Of a DNA stretch of 64,000 bases, positions 31,169 to 43,083 are shown piece by piece. Below the pieces are notes generated by a model. The model was given only the letters and a program-made list of their open reading frames with translations. It ran no database searches and was not told the DNA's origin. The stretch lies in the NCBI GenBank assembly GCA_022559845.1, contig CM040117.1:149114732-149178731 (forward strand), written 5' to 3'. Source of the stretch: Amorphophallus konjac (taxonomy: Eukaryota > Streptophyta > Magnoliopsida > Alismatales > Araceae). Positions within the stretch are counted from its first letter, which is position 1, and each line of letters starts with the position of its first letter. The position numbers and the translations under genes were made by a program.

Positions 31169-33606
31169 TACTAGTCAAATCAATCAAACATGACAGCCAT
31201 TGTCTTGGTATCCACATTTGTTTTTGTGATTTTATTTGAGTTGTGGATTTGTTGTTCTGCTTATTTAGCTCATTGTGCACATTCTGATATTTTGTGGACT
31301 TCTGATTTTTGCCAGCTTGTTTCCTTTTAGATGCATGAGAATTTATGTGTCACTTGTGGGACCAAGAAGTGTTGGAATTAGTGGGTTTGACAAGTCTAGG
31401 AAGGGCAAGTCTGTAAGAATGCTGATCATTAAATGCCCTGAATCTAGACTGTGTTGATGCATTCCTAGTGTGGCATTGATGCACCCAGTGAGAATTATAG
31501 TAATAAGGATTTTGGAAATCTTGTTGTGTTGACCTCACTGAATAACTGCCTCGACCTGTCCCACTTTGGTTGTGATAAGAAGAATTCCGGAATGATGGAC
31601 ACGCTGATGCATTGTAGTGGTAGCATCGACCTGAAGGAATCCTGCTCCGACTTTGATTTCTAAAGGACTGAGAATTAGCTAAAGAGGACGTCTGAGCAGT
31701 GTCATGGACCCGTTGACCTGATTATTGTGACTGTGTTGTTATGGTTTTGGGGTTCCCATGCACTTGGGATCTAACAGGTTGACTCCTAACCTGACTCTTG
31801 GGCTTAGGTGCAGTGGTGTGTGTACTAGATTCCCTAGGAGCATCTACCTTCCCTTTGCCCTTATCCTTGGCCCTCACCTTATTTATTTATTGTTCTCCAC
31901 AGAATTCTCATTGCTGTTTTCCTCACAATTCATTCTTATCAAAGGATTAAATTTTGATTTTCCTTTCTCGATCAGCAATAAATGAGATTGTCTTTACTTC
32001 AAAGCTTTTCTTATTTGTTGGATTAAAACTCAACACTTCTCTTCTGAAATTCACTTTAGTTCCCAGAATTGCATTCAAATTTTCTTTTCCTTGAGTCAAA
32101 GCCTCAAGGGAGTTTTGCTTATCATTTGCTTCTTTTTCTAGGTTTTCAATGGATCTTTTCAATTCTTCATTCACACGTTTTACAGCATCATACTTTTCAT
32201 TTGCAGTTTTTTGCTTCTTCTTCAAACTTTTACATTCTGATTTTGAGTTCATCAATAATATTTTTTAGATTCTCATTTTCACATCTCAATTCATTCAGAA
32301 CACTTTTGTATTCATCCATTTCAGCAAGTGATTTTTTCAACTTAGTGTTTTCAGTTTCTAGATACGCAATCCGATCATTCAAGGTGGTGTCATTAACAAG
32401 GGAGTTTATCTTCTTTTTCAAGTGTCTATTCTCCCTACGAATATCATCATATTTATCTAATATTTCAGCATATGCTTCTTCCCAATCACTATGAGTATAA
32501 TTTTCGAATGGGGAAGTTACCTCATTATCTTCATTTTCTTCTTCTTCTTCTCTTCTGACCATCAGGCACAACTTGTCCTCCTCTTCACTGTCAGATGAGC
32601 TGCTCTGACAGTCTTCTTCTTCATCGCTCCAAGTTCTCACCATGGCCTTGTCCTTCTTATTCTTCCACCTAGGCTGATTCTCTTTCGGCAGCTCTGGACA
32701 GTCCGCCTTTAGATGTCCTGATTTCCTACAGTTATAACACACGATCCCATCAGTCTTTTTGAAATTATCAGATTTAAATCTTGGCTGTCTCTTACCAGAC
32801 GAATACTTCCTTCTGAAACCTTTACCTTCCTTCCTCAAGAATTTCTTAAACTTTTTGGTAAACATAGCAAACTCACCTGAATCTTCTTCAGAACTAGAAG
32901 AACTACGCTCGCTAGATGACCCTTTGCTGCTAGAATTCACCTTAAGTGCCGGTGGCTTCTTCTTTTTCTCAGTGGCGTCGATTCTTTTAAGATTCAGCTC
33001 GTATGTCATCAAGGAGCTGATGAGTTCATCGACAGTTGTGCTCGCTAAGTTCCTTGATTCTTCCACAACCGTAGCCTTAGTGTGCCAAATCGGGGTTAGA
33101 GATCTGAGTATTTTTCTGACTAGCTCATACTCGCTATAAATCTTGCCTAAACTCCTCAAACTGTTAGTAAGCACCATCAACCTAGCATACATCTCAGATA
33201 TGGTTTCATCAGATTTCATCTTAAAGGCTTCATACTCAGATACTAGCATATTTAATTTTATTTCTCTTACTTGAGTTGTTCCCTCATAGATTACCTACAA
33301 TTTATCCCACATTTCCTTCACTATGGAGCAGGAGGACACTCTGGAAAACTCAGTGGGATGTAGAGCGCATTGCATAGCGTTTATTGCACTCCAATTTAGA
33401 GTTCATCTTAGAATTTGCTCTCGAGTCCAGACATCTTCATCTTCGAGAAGTTCGAATGGACCTCAGCTTACCACCTTCCAGATCTCGTGGTCATTAGCTC
33501 TGAAGAAAACCTGCATTCGATTCTTCTAGTATGCATAGTCAGTTCCATTGAAGAATGGAGGCTTACTTACGGAATGACCTTCAGCTGTAAGTCTTCTAGC
33601 ATCCAT
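31169..33606 (-). pseudogene. gag: Copia Gag, full-length but broken
   Basis: ATG at 33606 (MDARRLTAEGHSVSKPPFFN). Four in-frame stops occur before the longer open part that starts at 33249 (MLVSEYEAFKMKSDETISEMY); one replaces the conserved Trp of YxxWKxRM. It includes the UBN2-type core, one zinc knuckle CYNCRKSGHLKADC (32698-32739), an acidic Ser/Glu stretch, SPFENYTHSDWEEAYAEIL, then coiled coil. A frameshift at about 32230-32260 moves to the frame ending at 31947 (ILGTKVNFRREVLSF). A Ser/Tyr/His-rich tail with stops continues to MWIPRQW near 31205 and the CGTAA junction. Normal copia Gag order, with a single knuckle, in contrast to the gag-only element at 1-3310. Confidence 0.9.
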
Positions 33607-33650
33607 TTCACCAGATCTCTCCAGGATGTTAAGCCCTTAAGGAGAGTTAG

Positions 33651-33662
33651 GCTCTGATACCA
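33651..33662 (-). promoter_or_regulatory. Primer-binding site (initiator tRNA-Met)
   Basis: The minus strand reads TGGTATCAGAGC, two bases from the LTR end at 33665. Defines the 5' end of the old copia internal region. Confidence 0.92.
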
Positions 33663-33664
33663 CG

Positions 33665-35860
33665 TGATAAGTATGGATGAACTACTGATCTAGAGGGGGG
33701 GTGAATAGATCAATCCCAATTTTTGATTCTACGGCAGTAAATAAAATGCGGAATGAAAAATCTACTGTGAAATAATCTATCAATTCAAACTGAAGTAAAT
33801 AGCGAGTATATCCAAAGCAGCAATGCTGTCAACCACACAGACTACCAGATGCTATAATGATCAGTAGATGAGCATTCAAATTGACACCATAGTCTATACT
33901 ATGCGGAGGCTTGATTTACAAATCTCCTCACGCAGGAGGCAATTTTCCAGATAGGCGTAACCTATCCTTCCAACTACGTTCTTTGATATACCACTGAGAT
34001 GTTGATCGATAGGTAGATATATGATAGAGAAACTACTGAATAGATCAAGACAATGCAAGTAATCACACACACGAGACGAAGCAATTTTAAGGTGGTTCGA
34101 TCTCAATCTTGAGATCTACATCCACCCCTCAACCGAGTGAGGCTTCCACTGAACACACAACTTAGAACCGATGATACCACAGCTTACAAATGGCTGAGCT
34201 TCACAGCTTGCTGTCCGAGGAAAACTCCTCGCCTCTGCCTTACAGCTTGGACCGCTGATTACACAGCTTACAAATAGTCAAGAGCAAACAAAGGGAAAAC
34301 AAAAGAAAAGACAAAGATAAAATGTAAAATATAGCTCTCCCTCGAGCAATCAACTCTGGATCTGATCTAGAAGTTGAGATTAACACAACTTCTTCTCAAA
34401 CTCTCTCTTCTCTCAGACTTCTTCTCCTTCTTCCGATACTCTATCACTCTCTCTCTTCTCTACACTCCGAACTCCTACGCTCAGACTCTCCTCCGCTTCA
34501 GAAGCTCTCACGCTTAGGCTAGCAGTGGCTCTCGCAAGTTTCGTCTCCTTCTCTCATGTTCTACCTCACTTCTCTTTCCTCTACTTTTTCTGTAATCTTT
34601 TGTAGCTCCTTTCATAGCTCCTCTTCATGTCTTCCCGTACGCTCGACGTCTATTTATCCCTGTTAACATGAATCTTATGGTCCCCACAAAGATTCCAATT
34701 GGGCGCATGGAGGGAACGTTCCCACCCAAAGCTTTCTTCAAAAAATGTAGTTCGAATGATCTACGTGTCAGGTGCAGAAGGGATGGTTATTCCACGTGGC
34801 AGAAGATTCTGTTTGGCTCCTAGCCTTGGATCACGTGCCAATCAAGGTCACTTTCAAACCACGTGACTTTTGTACTTCTTCAGTTGATAGGTTGCCTTCG
34901 AACTTACTCAGTAGCAAGGGTATTTTGTACTTAGTAAATCTTGAGTGAATTCGACTTGGCCAGTTTGGTTCTAAAATTTGCAGTTTAGATGTTTGAACGA
35001 TTTGCCAAGTTACTCTGGTAATTCTACTTTGATGTTCCTGTGAAAAAAAATATGAAAATTCATCATTAACTTCATCCTCATGTAGCTAACGAGATATCAA
35101 AGTAAATGATCATAGAATGCAGATTTAAGCATACCATGAAAACAAGCTAAATCATATGAATGAATATGTGAAGATCTGCATATGCATCGATGCACATACA
35201 AGGTGCATCGACCTGTCTTGCTGACGAGAAGAAAAGAATACAGTAAGATTGCAATAAAGCATCGACCAGTATATCATACAGGTAGACCTTATTCAGTCAG
35301 AAAGACTATATCTTCAATGATGCACAAACATAGTGCATCCACCTGTCAATGCACAAGTCCGCACTTTATGTACTGCAACATCGACGTGCCACTAAGGCGT
35401 GTCGACCTATCCTGGTGAGGTACAATGAAATGCATAAAGCATCGACGCAAGGCATTACTACATCGACCTGACTTCCAAGCAGATGCACAAGGTGCATCGA
35501 CCTTATGAACATGATAGCCTTTGCCGCATCCACCTTATACAGTAATCGTTGGCTCATTATTGTAAAGCAACATCGACCTGACTATAATGTGCATCAACCT
35601 GATAATGCATGACTTCTACAACCGCATTGACCTTCTAGGCCAGGCATGTCTTGCAATATGCATCGACCTGATGTTCTTTACACTAGAAGATGCATCGACC
35701 TGATAATGCATGACTTCTAAAACCGCATCGACCTGATTATGAGCAGAGACATATTTTGACTTAAGGAATGACTCAAATCAGCACAGTGTTGGCAGTATCA
35801 ATCAATTCAAAATCAATTTGCCACAACTTTGCCAGCATCAAAACTAGAGGGACAATAACA
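33665..35860 (-). mobile_element. 5' LTR of the old copia element (2.2 kb)
   Basis: The plus strand starts TGATAAGTATGG and ends gacaataaca; the minus strand starts TGTTATTGTCCC. It shares the PBS-proximal block gagggggggtgaatagatc with other copia LTRs here. A TATA-like GATAAATAG reads on the minus strand at 34650-34658. No gene is seen. Confidence 0.8.
35170..35745. repeat. GCATCGACCTG word array in the copia LTR
   Basis: About 14 copies of (t)gcatcgacctg or variants (gcatccacc, gtcgacctat, acatcgacct), spaced 20-60 bp, at the U3 end of the LTR, upstream of the TATA-like box. The core TCGA is palindromic; the whole word is not. Confidence 0.85.
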
Positions 35861-36157
35861 TCCCATTGTGCACCCATTTATCCGACCTGAGTGGTCTTCA
35901 GTCGAGTCTTACGGCACCCTTGGAGTGTGCTCGCCTTTATTGGAGTAGAGGCCAATGATGGCGAGAGTAACGGTCGGTCATCAGAGGATCATCCGACGTC
36001 TGATATGCTTGGGTTGATGCCCTTCGTGGACTGGCGAATCTGATGTCCATCTTTATTAGGTCGCCTGGCATGGGCCGTCGTCTGTCGAAGATCCGCTATG
36101 CATTGTGCGGACCTTGAGTTGACACGGGCCTGACGTTAATGGGTCGTGTATGGGCTG
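35861..36157. other. Short unassigned stretch between two LTRs
   Basis: Mixed-composition sequence with no open frame of note and no recognised element end. Its first five bases (TCCCA) would be one TSD copy of the old copia element; the partner was not found. Confidence 0.5.
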
Positions 36158-38984
36158 TGTAACACCCCGAATTTTTTTCAATTTTTTTGGATAAGGATTT
36201 GTGAGTTCAGAGCTTCTTGGTGAGTCCCAGAGAGTGTTTTGCGGCTTACGCGTGTTTTTGCTGGTCGAACCTTTGGAACCCAGTGCAGGGTGAACCGATG
36301 TGTTATCGGGCTCCGAGATGTTGCAGGCGCGTTGTGCGCTTTTCGAGGATCGTGGGTAGTATTTTTCCCCATTTTTGTATTTTCTAAATTTTAATAATCC
36401 CAAACGTTTCTATTTAAACCCCCCACCCCCTTTCTCTTTCCCCATCTCTCTCATTTCTCACTCTCTCCCTCTCTCTTCTCTCACGTTCTCTTCTCTCCCA
36501 CTCTCTTCTCTCCAAGCAGCCGATGGAGGTGGACGAGGGCAAGGTGGCGACATTCATGGGGTGCGGATCGAGGCGTGGTGATGCGAGGAAGCTCGGGTGC
36601 ACATTCGTGAACCGTCGAGGGTTTAGCGAGCGTTTCGCAACGGAAGGGCTTCCACGGTGCGTGGAATCTTCGATGGAGGTAGGGGGATGGATCCTTAACC
36701 CTTGTACTTCAATTCTCATGGATTTGGTAGCCCTTGGTGATCCGAGTGGGGGTTAAAATCATATTTTTAGGGCGTATGACAGTTTCGGCGGATCGAACGC
36801 CGTTTTATCGCTTTCTTCCCTCCATTTTTGGGTTTTGGGGTCAAGGGAATGATCCCCATTATTTTCCCCTTTGATCGGGATCGAATGGGGCGTGGAATCG
36901 GAGCACTAGGGTGGCTCCAGTCGGTTTCCCGCCGTGAGTGGTCGACCGACTGGGTGGAACCGATCGACCGAATCGGCAGAGCATTTGGGCAGGGGAGCTG
37001 CCTAGTTGGGTCAATCAAAACTTGGCAGTCCGGTTGACCGAACCAGCCAGCCACGCTGCTGGCTGCTAGTCAGGTCGACCTGCCCACTGGACAGGTCGAC
37101 CTGTCCCCTGTTGGTCAACCGACCCAGGGGTATTGGTCGACTGAAATCCAGTCCTCATGCCCATTTTGGGTCCCGATTGGTCCGGTTGAGACCTAATGAC
37201 CGACTTTTGGACCCGTGAGTGTCCCAGAAATCCCATGGGTACAGTGACCATGTTTTTGGTTATCCGGAGGTACCATTTTACCTCGATTAGCATGCCCATG
37301 GATTTTAAGGGTCCGAGTGACCCTCTGTGTTCCGGGCTTCTGCATTTATGCTAGATCGAGTTGCCACGGGTTGACATGAGTGCGGAGGGCTATTCCCGCA
37401 CGTCGTTAGCTTCGTTGGAATGTGGTTTCCGTGTGGGCCGTGCGTGTGGCCTATGGACTGTGAGTCCAATTACCCAGCTTGGGGATGGAGGGTTTCTTAG
37501 CTTCCCTTTGGAAGGGATTGAGTCGGCGGCTATGTCCTGCCTTAAGACTTATATCAGACCGAGGTTTCTGCCCTAGGGATAGGCCAGATTAACGGCCTAG
37601 GGCTGTCCTTGTATGATGGTCTTGACCCTAAGTCTTGTGACTCAAGGACCGTTGGTTTAATAGGTTTAGGCCAGATTAACGGCCTAAGGCATCGTGCCAC
37701 CTGACTTCCGAGCCACGTGCGACAGGGCTTGTGGGTAGCCTATCCGCGTTCTGGTGGTTTTCGTCGAGAGTCGTTTGTGTGGTGACCCCCACTAGTCGTA
37801 GCTTCCTGGGCACGCTTGTGCCAACCCACCTGGGAATAGGTGGAGAGCTACAATGCTTGCTTGGGCACGCGTGTGCTGACCCACCTAGGCGGTAGGTGGA
37901 GAGCTACACTTGTTAGAGACGGTTTTTTAGGCTGGTTTGCCGTAGGGCCTCCCCTGTAGCGGCTCGAGTCCGAGCCGAGAGCAAAACCAGCTAGAGGGCC
38001 TCATGTGGTACAAGCATTTTGTGTGTGCACACATGGTCGGGGACTTCGGACGTGTACTTAGGATCACGACCCCGACTAGACCCTTGTTTTTAATGTGGTT
38101 TCTGTTGTGTCTCAATTTCTGCCTGGGGCGACAGAGACACCTGAGGCGTGGAATAAGTCGTCGGTGGATGCTTCCAGCCATGCTTTTAGTAGGTAGGGTG
38201 CCCCCTTCACGGGATGTGAGTTTCTGTGACCCAAGAGTCTATTTTCTGACCATGAGGCGTGGTTTCCAAGACTATTTCTATGTGTTTCCGAGGCTGAGAC
38301 TAGGGCGCTCAGTAGAGTTACTGAGGCTTCACCCCTTAGCTGGGTCAGGTTCACGACAGCGAGGTCATGACCGTACCCGTAGATCGGGTGGTCTAGGTTA
38401 GGCCTTGTCCGTCTTGTCTTTGTGATACGCCTCCACGGCAGAGTTGCAGTGGGTTTTCCCTCAGTAACTGTGGTGTTAGGTAGTCCGGTCCCCGATTGTA
38501 AAATCGAGAGGTTCTTTTCCCGTTACTGATAGAAGTAGTAGTAGAGCCGAGGTTTTGTCGGCCACCTTGGGTTTTTTTTCTACCGTCGTTGTTGCTATTT
38601 ATGCTTGCGCTGCTCGTTACCACCGTTGTTTACGGTTGGGGTTCTGTGGGACCCCTATTGTGTTACTGATAGGAGGCTCACCCCTGCTTTTCAAGTGTGA
38701 TAGTTCTTCCTTGAGGTTCGAGGGTGCTGCGCGGAGGTTTTTAGTTACCAGCTCGCTGGGCCAATTGTTCACTCGGCATTGGGTACGTTTTATTTTCAGT
38801 AGATTGTAGTTTATTTTGGACTAGACTCTATAGTTAGTTTATTATTGTTGTTCCTACTTTATTTCCTATTTTTGTGTATAGTGCCACTCACACACACACC
38901 TTTTAGCCCTCCGGCTCGTGGGCGGCAGACCAGGATTCGAATGGTATCGGGTTCTTCCCGGTATCCGGATCTTGGGTCGTTACA
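36158..38984 (+). mobile_element. 5' LTR of a plus-strand gypsy-like element (2.8 kb)
   Basis: TGTAACACCCCGAATTTTT ... GGTCGTTACA followed by a PBS, the common layout of long-LTR plant chromoviruses (Tekay/Del-like). TATA-like ctatttaaa at about 36410-36418 precedes a pyrimidine-rich stretch (36420-36520). GTCGACC palindromes occur at 36940-37145. A near-duplicate block (gggcacgcttgtgccaacccacc / gggcacgcgtgtgctgacccacc style) lies at 37808-37905. The open frames 36414-38623 on either strand have no domains. Confidence 0.82.
36940..37145. repeat. GGTCGACC palindrome cluster in the LTR
   Basis: Sites include ggtcgaccgac (36940), cgatcgaccgaatcgg (~36961), ggttgaccgaacc (~37031), CAGGTCGACCTG (37071-37082), the perfect 14-bp palindrome ACAGGTCGACCTGT (37091-37104), ttggtcaaccgacc (~37109) and ttggtcgactg (~37133). 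Downstream of the TATA-like box. Confidence 0.88.
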
Positions 38985-38986
38985 GA

Positions 38987-39000
38987 TGGTATCAGAGCGG
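38987..39000 (+). promoter_or_regulatory. Primer-binding site (initiator tRNA-Met)
   Basis: TGGTATCAGAGCGG two bases after the LTR end. Sets the plus orientation. Confidence 0.92.
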
Positions 39001-39745
39001 TGTGTGTTTATGGTGTGTACATGGGAATTCGAGATAATCACAGTGATTAGAGTCTATATGGTCCAAAACAATCGACAGTTTGCATAGGGTTTTGTGCTTT
39101 TTTTCCACTTTGCTCTCGCGTGAGAGCTTGAATGTGCTACGTTGGTGCTGTGAAGGCGGTTGCTATTTTGTTGGACTGACGGTGTGGGGCCCAAGTGATG
39201 TGATAGAGAGATATCTCCCCGATGGGTTGTGGCCCCAGTGATGCTACGTTGAGCAGAGGTTGCCGGCAGGTGCGTTGCTGCGGTGCTGCGTTCAAGGAAT
39301 TCGCTGCGAGGTCAGGTGGCTGGCGAGGATTGTTCATGGTTAAGTGGCCAAGAGTGTGCTCTGAGGGAGTTGTTATCGATTTTGGTCACCCCAATTTGAG
39401 GTTTAGCTAGCCCTTGAGGCGTTGAGATTGTGGTTTGAGGTGGCAGAATGGATGTCCTGGTCGAGAAATGTGCTCGGATGAGCGGAGGATCTTCCGGATA
39501 AGTTGCTGATTGTTGAGCCCAATGTTCTTGTCATGCTTTGAGGTGTCAGAAATGACGTGTCTGTCCTAATTATTTTATGGATTTCGAGGCAATATTGGGT
39601 AGAGATGTCTCAATAAGCTCTAAGTCCTGCGTGTTTGCACGTGAATGGACTGTCTTAGTCTCGGATTTGGTTCGAGATTGTAGGGCGATGGCTTGATTTT
39701 GGCCCAGATTATGGAATTAGGGGCCATTGTGCCACTCTTGGAAGC
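39001..39745 (+). mobile_element. 5' leader of the gypsy-like element, interrupted
   Basis: About 745 bp of leader without an identifiable gag. It is cut at 39745 by the next LTR, so the rest of this element is not visible in the window. Confidence 0.6.
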
Positions 39746-42700
39746 TGTAATGACCCAAAAATTTTATAAAATATTTTTTAATTATTAAATATTCTCTGAG
39801 AATTTTTAAGATCAAAATGGATTAATAAATGAATATTGGGTTAAATAAGTCATTATTAAGGCCCAAGTATGATGAACAATTAACCTATCCTATTTGAATA
39901 AAGCCCAAAAGGTTAATGCACCAAGCCCATGAAGTTTGGCCCATATTCTAGAAGATTAACTAGCTTATTCACAGAATATAAGGATAAAGGCCCTTTAATA
40001 AGATAATTAAGTAGATAATGGAATAAAAGAGTTTGAATCAATTCAAATTCGGCGCCCAATGACCTTGGCAGTCTATCGTAAAAACCGCTAAAAGACTTGT
40101 GATGGACTAGTCCTAGACCGCTACATTCTGTCAGTTCCGTGAGTAGAAGAAAGAGCAGAAAGGTTTGGATTTTTAAGGTTCTATCACCTAGGGGTCGAGA
40201 TGGGAAGGCTAGTAAACATCTTAAGGACTCTCAGAAGTCGATCTAAGGTTTAATAAGGACTATGGGATCGTTCTAATCCTCAAACCCTAGCCAAACCCTA
40301 TAAATATGACCTAGTTTTGACCTGCACGACTCTTACATTTGGCTGGCGTGGAATCAAGGTAAGAAGATATTATTTTGGGCAATTTTTTTAGAAGTTTTTA
40401 TTTCCAATACATAGGACTAACAACTCTCAAAATTTCGTGCTAGGAGATCAAGCACACAAGGAGATAGAAGCCTGCAAAGTTGCTGGTTCCACATTAGCGA
40501 CCCAGAAACTGAGCGAAAGTCCGGTGAAGATCAAGGGATTAGAGAACCAAATCGAGGTAATTAGCATTAGTACCTTTAGAACTTTTTGTTCCCCTTAGTA
40601 TCTACTTCTTACCTTCCAAATGTCACATCATTTGGTCAAGTGGATCAAGAGATATTAGGACGTGAAGTTACTGATTTACAACTGAAGTGTAGACTTAAGG
40701 GTCGACTTCCAACATCAAATTCAAAGCCTAAAAGCCTTAGCAGAGGTAGGTCATCTCATGAACGGCTAAATTATCATGTTAGGATTAAAAGCCCTCTTAT
40801 TGCACTTGATTTCATGCATTGTGTATGGAGAATTTCATGTTTTAATATGATCTATACATCCATGCGTCTTTCTTAGCCCTAATGAACTAAGATAATTCTC
40901 TCTGTCATAATACATGAATCCTATGCATATTGTTAGCTTAACCTTTGTTCTATCTGATAGGGAAGTTTATACATGTTGATTTCCAGACATGATGTGTTTT
41001 AGACATAGTTCTTCTTATTTTAGTTTTACTGTCAGACGTTCTTTAGCGGCCTAGTCTTTGACTGCAAACCTTGTGTAGCGGCCCTACGATAAACCGCTAG
41101 ACACTCTGTAAACTCAATTTTTATGAAATCTCTGACGGACCATAGATAGACCGTTAAAGTCCCTCTGGCGGCCTAACGATAAACCACCACTTGTCTGTAA
41201 CGGCTCTATATTAGACCGCCAGTATTCTGTTTTCTGTCAACCGAGGTAGATTTAAGAACAGTCCATTAACTTATAAGTAAGCCTAGTTAACTATGTTCTA
41301 ACCTATTTTAATGGTATTTCATTACTCTGAGTTTTAAATTACTGATTCATGATAGTGATCGCATGTTCTTTATCATACTTGGGATTATTTTAAAGCTTAT
41401 GCTAATTTCATGCCAAAACTTATACTTTGTATTAAATACATCTTTCAAGGGTGATAATAAATGTGGTTCACTGATTGGTTCATCACTGTTACAGATTCTC
41501 TTCTTATCTCAGAGTCATTTCTATAAGTACATGGCATATATTCTGGTATATGACCATTAGTTACACTTTTGCACTATAGGAACATAATCTTGATCTTGAT
41601 AACCTCTCCTTTGGATATTCCTTCCAATGGACTAGGAAATCTTGTTTCAAGGCCTCTGTAATTCTCCGCGAGCTTGGGATTCCCACTGGGATGTCGAGTT
41701 GGTTGTACCATTAAAGCCCAAATTGTCTAGAAAGCACTACCGATGTTTTCTGAATTCTGCCCTGTAACGGTTCAATATTCGACCGCTAAGGCCCATTAAC
41801 GGTCCAGTATCTGACCGCCACATTCTCTGAGTCCAATTGATTTCTTTCTAGATTCAGCCCACTCTAGCGGCCCAATATCAGACCGCCATATCAATATAGC
41901 GGACCAGTTATAGACCGCTAAGTTTCCTGAATGCTATTGACCCAAGGGTTAATATTCCTATGATCCTAGATTGACTAATGATAGTCTAGGACTTGTAACC
42001 TTAGTCAAAAGACATCTAAGATAAAGTATGAAAGATAAAGAATGTACCGTTATGCTGTCAAATTTTCTCCAAGGCATAACTTAGTTATTAATGCATTTCT
42101 TGAACTCATAAATCCATATTTGGTGCATTCTTATTATCGACATTGTGTCTTGAACACTTATTGAACTTATTACATGTGTGGCCAACTTGATTGCTATATA
42201 CGTGGAAGTAACTTGATTTATACTTGAAGATGCGGTTCGAGCACTGATTGTGTTCAAGGGCTCTATGCTAGTCCCCTTGGCTGATTGTCGAAAACATACT
42301 ATTATAAACCATGGGGTATGATGCTACTGGCGTCGCATTGCACTGGGAGTACTTTCTTTATAAATAAGTGAAATTATCCACGGCTTGTGAAGTGAAAATA
42401 TCCACAGAAATTTACGGAGTACTTGTTACTAAGTGAAGAGTACATTTTGGCTTGACTTGCTAGTACATTCTCGTTACCTTCTTGTTCATGAAAGGCCATA
42501 ATTACACTCTTGCTTGATCATGCTTGCTCCATCATATCTTAACTTGATCATGTCTTGTTACTTTGGTTTATTCACGTGATTTGTCGCATTCGCCTGATTT
42601 TACTTTATTCTCCAGAGCCCAAAATGCTAATCATTTTAATATTACCTTCCTGTTGATGCAAAGATACCTACTGGGCAAGTGTGCTCATTACCTATTTTTT

Positions 42701-43063
42701 AAAATCTTTTCAGGAAATGCAAGTAGTTCGGGTTCGGATTCGAGTTATTCAAGTGATGGGTCCGAGAGCGAATGAAAGTCACATCAAGATTGAAAGGAAG
42801 ACTTAGGAAGTCCATAATGTCTAGATCGAGTTCATGTAATTTTCTATTTATTGAGCCAAATAGATTTAAGGAAGTTGAATAGTCAATGTACTTGAATCAT
42901 TCTTACTACTAATAAAAGTGAAGGTCTGAGTAAATTATTGGGCAATTACTTTGTGTGATTGTTGTTGCGCTCTGGTTATTCTTACTTGCAAGAGGCTTAC
43001 CATGCCGGCTGTTCACGTTTCCCGAAAATATCTTCCGCTATATTAAAAGCTCGCGGCGTGACA
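39746..43063 (+). mobile_element. 5' LTR of a second plus-strand gypsy-like element (3.3 kb)
   Basis: TGTAATGACCCAAAAATTTTA ... GCGTGACA, then a PBS. This start is typical of long chromovirus LTRs. TATA-like tataaata at 40299-40306. Ten or so CGG-N12-CCG dyads lie at 40080-40130 and 41040-41930. The open frames at 40586-40876, 41363-41560 and 42563-42775 show no domain. Confidence 0.82.
41075..41930. repeat. CGG-N12-CCG fixed-spacing dyad array
   Basis: Units of 18 bp: cggccctacgataaaccg (~41080), cggaccatagatagaccg (~41144), cggcctaacgataaacca (~41168), cggctctatattagaccg (~41201), cggttcaatattcgaccg (~41768), cggtccagtatctgaccg (~41800), cggcccaatatcagaccg (~41868) and cggaccagttatagaccg (~41900). 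Nearly all have CGG, twelve bases, CCG. A TGG-N12-CCG variant is near 40106-40123. The inner bases vary while the arms and spacing hold. Confidence 0.88.
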
Positions 43064-43070
43064 GTTAAGT

Positions 43071-43083
43071 TGGTATCAGAGCC
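43071..43083 (+). promoter_or_regulatory. Primer-binding site (initiator tRNA-Met)
   Basis: TGGTATCAGAGCC seven bases after the LTR end. The leader continues only to 43210. Confidence 0.9.

Larger units (their letters stand above)
8588..35860 (-). mobile_element. Old copia (SIRE/Tork-like) element split by nested insertions
   Basis: In minus-strand order: 5' LTR 35860-33665, PBS 33662-33651, gag 33606-31164, protease and integrase 28704-27229, RT and RNase H 13489-12071 and 9060-8787, then a 3' region with a polypurine tract at 8588-8600. Removing the inserts at 28705-31163, 13490-27228 and 9061-12070 with one TSD copy each joins the coding parts logically: Gag end to GPKQCWVPK, integrase tail ...GEIMG to SSVNQLTNIR, and RNase H QLSDY to HIKLGCIPILCDN. 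The coding parts carry many stop codons and frameshifts, so the element is dead. Its 3' LTR is not recognisable. Confidence 0.9.

Noticed and set aside
38987..39000. tRNA-Met-like sequence TGGTATCAGAGC (also 3426, 33651, 43071)
   Set aside because: These are 12-14 base primer-binding sites next to LTR ends; no tRNA gene body is present.
36177..39410. Host gene suggested by the TATA-like box and pyrimidine patch at 36410-36520
   Set aside because: The sequence has clear LTR ends and a PBS, and downstream frames are short and without domains.
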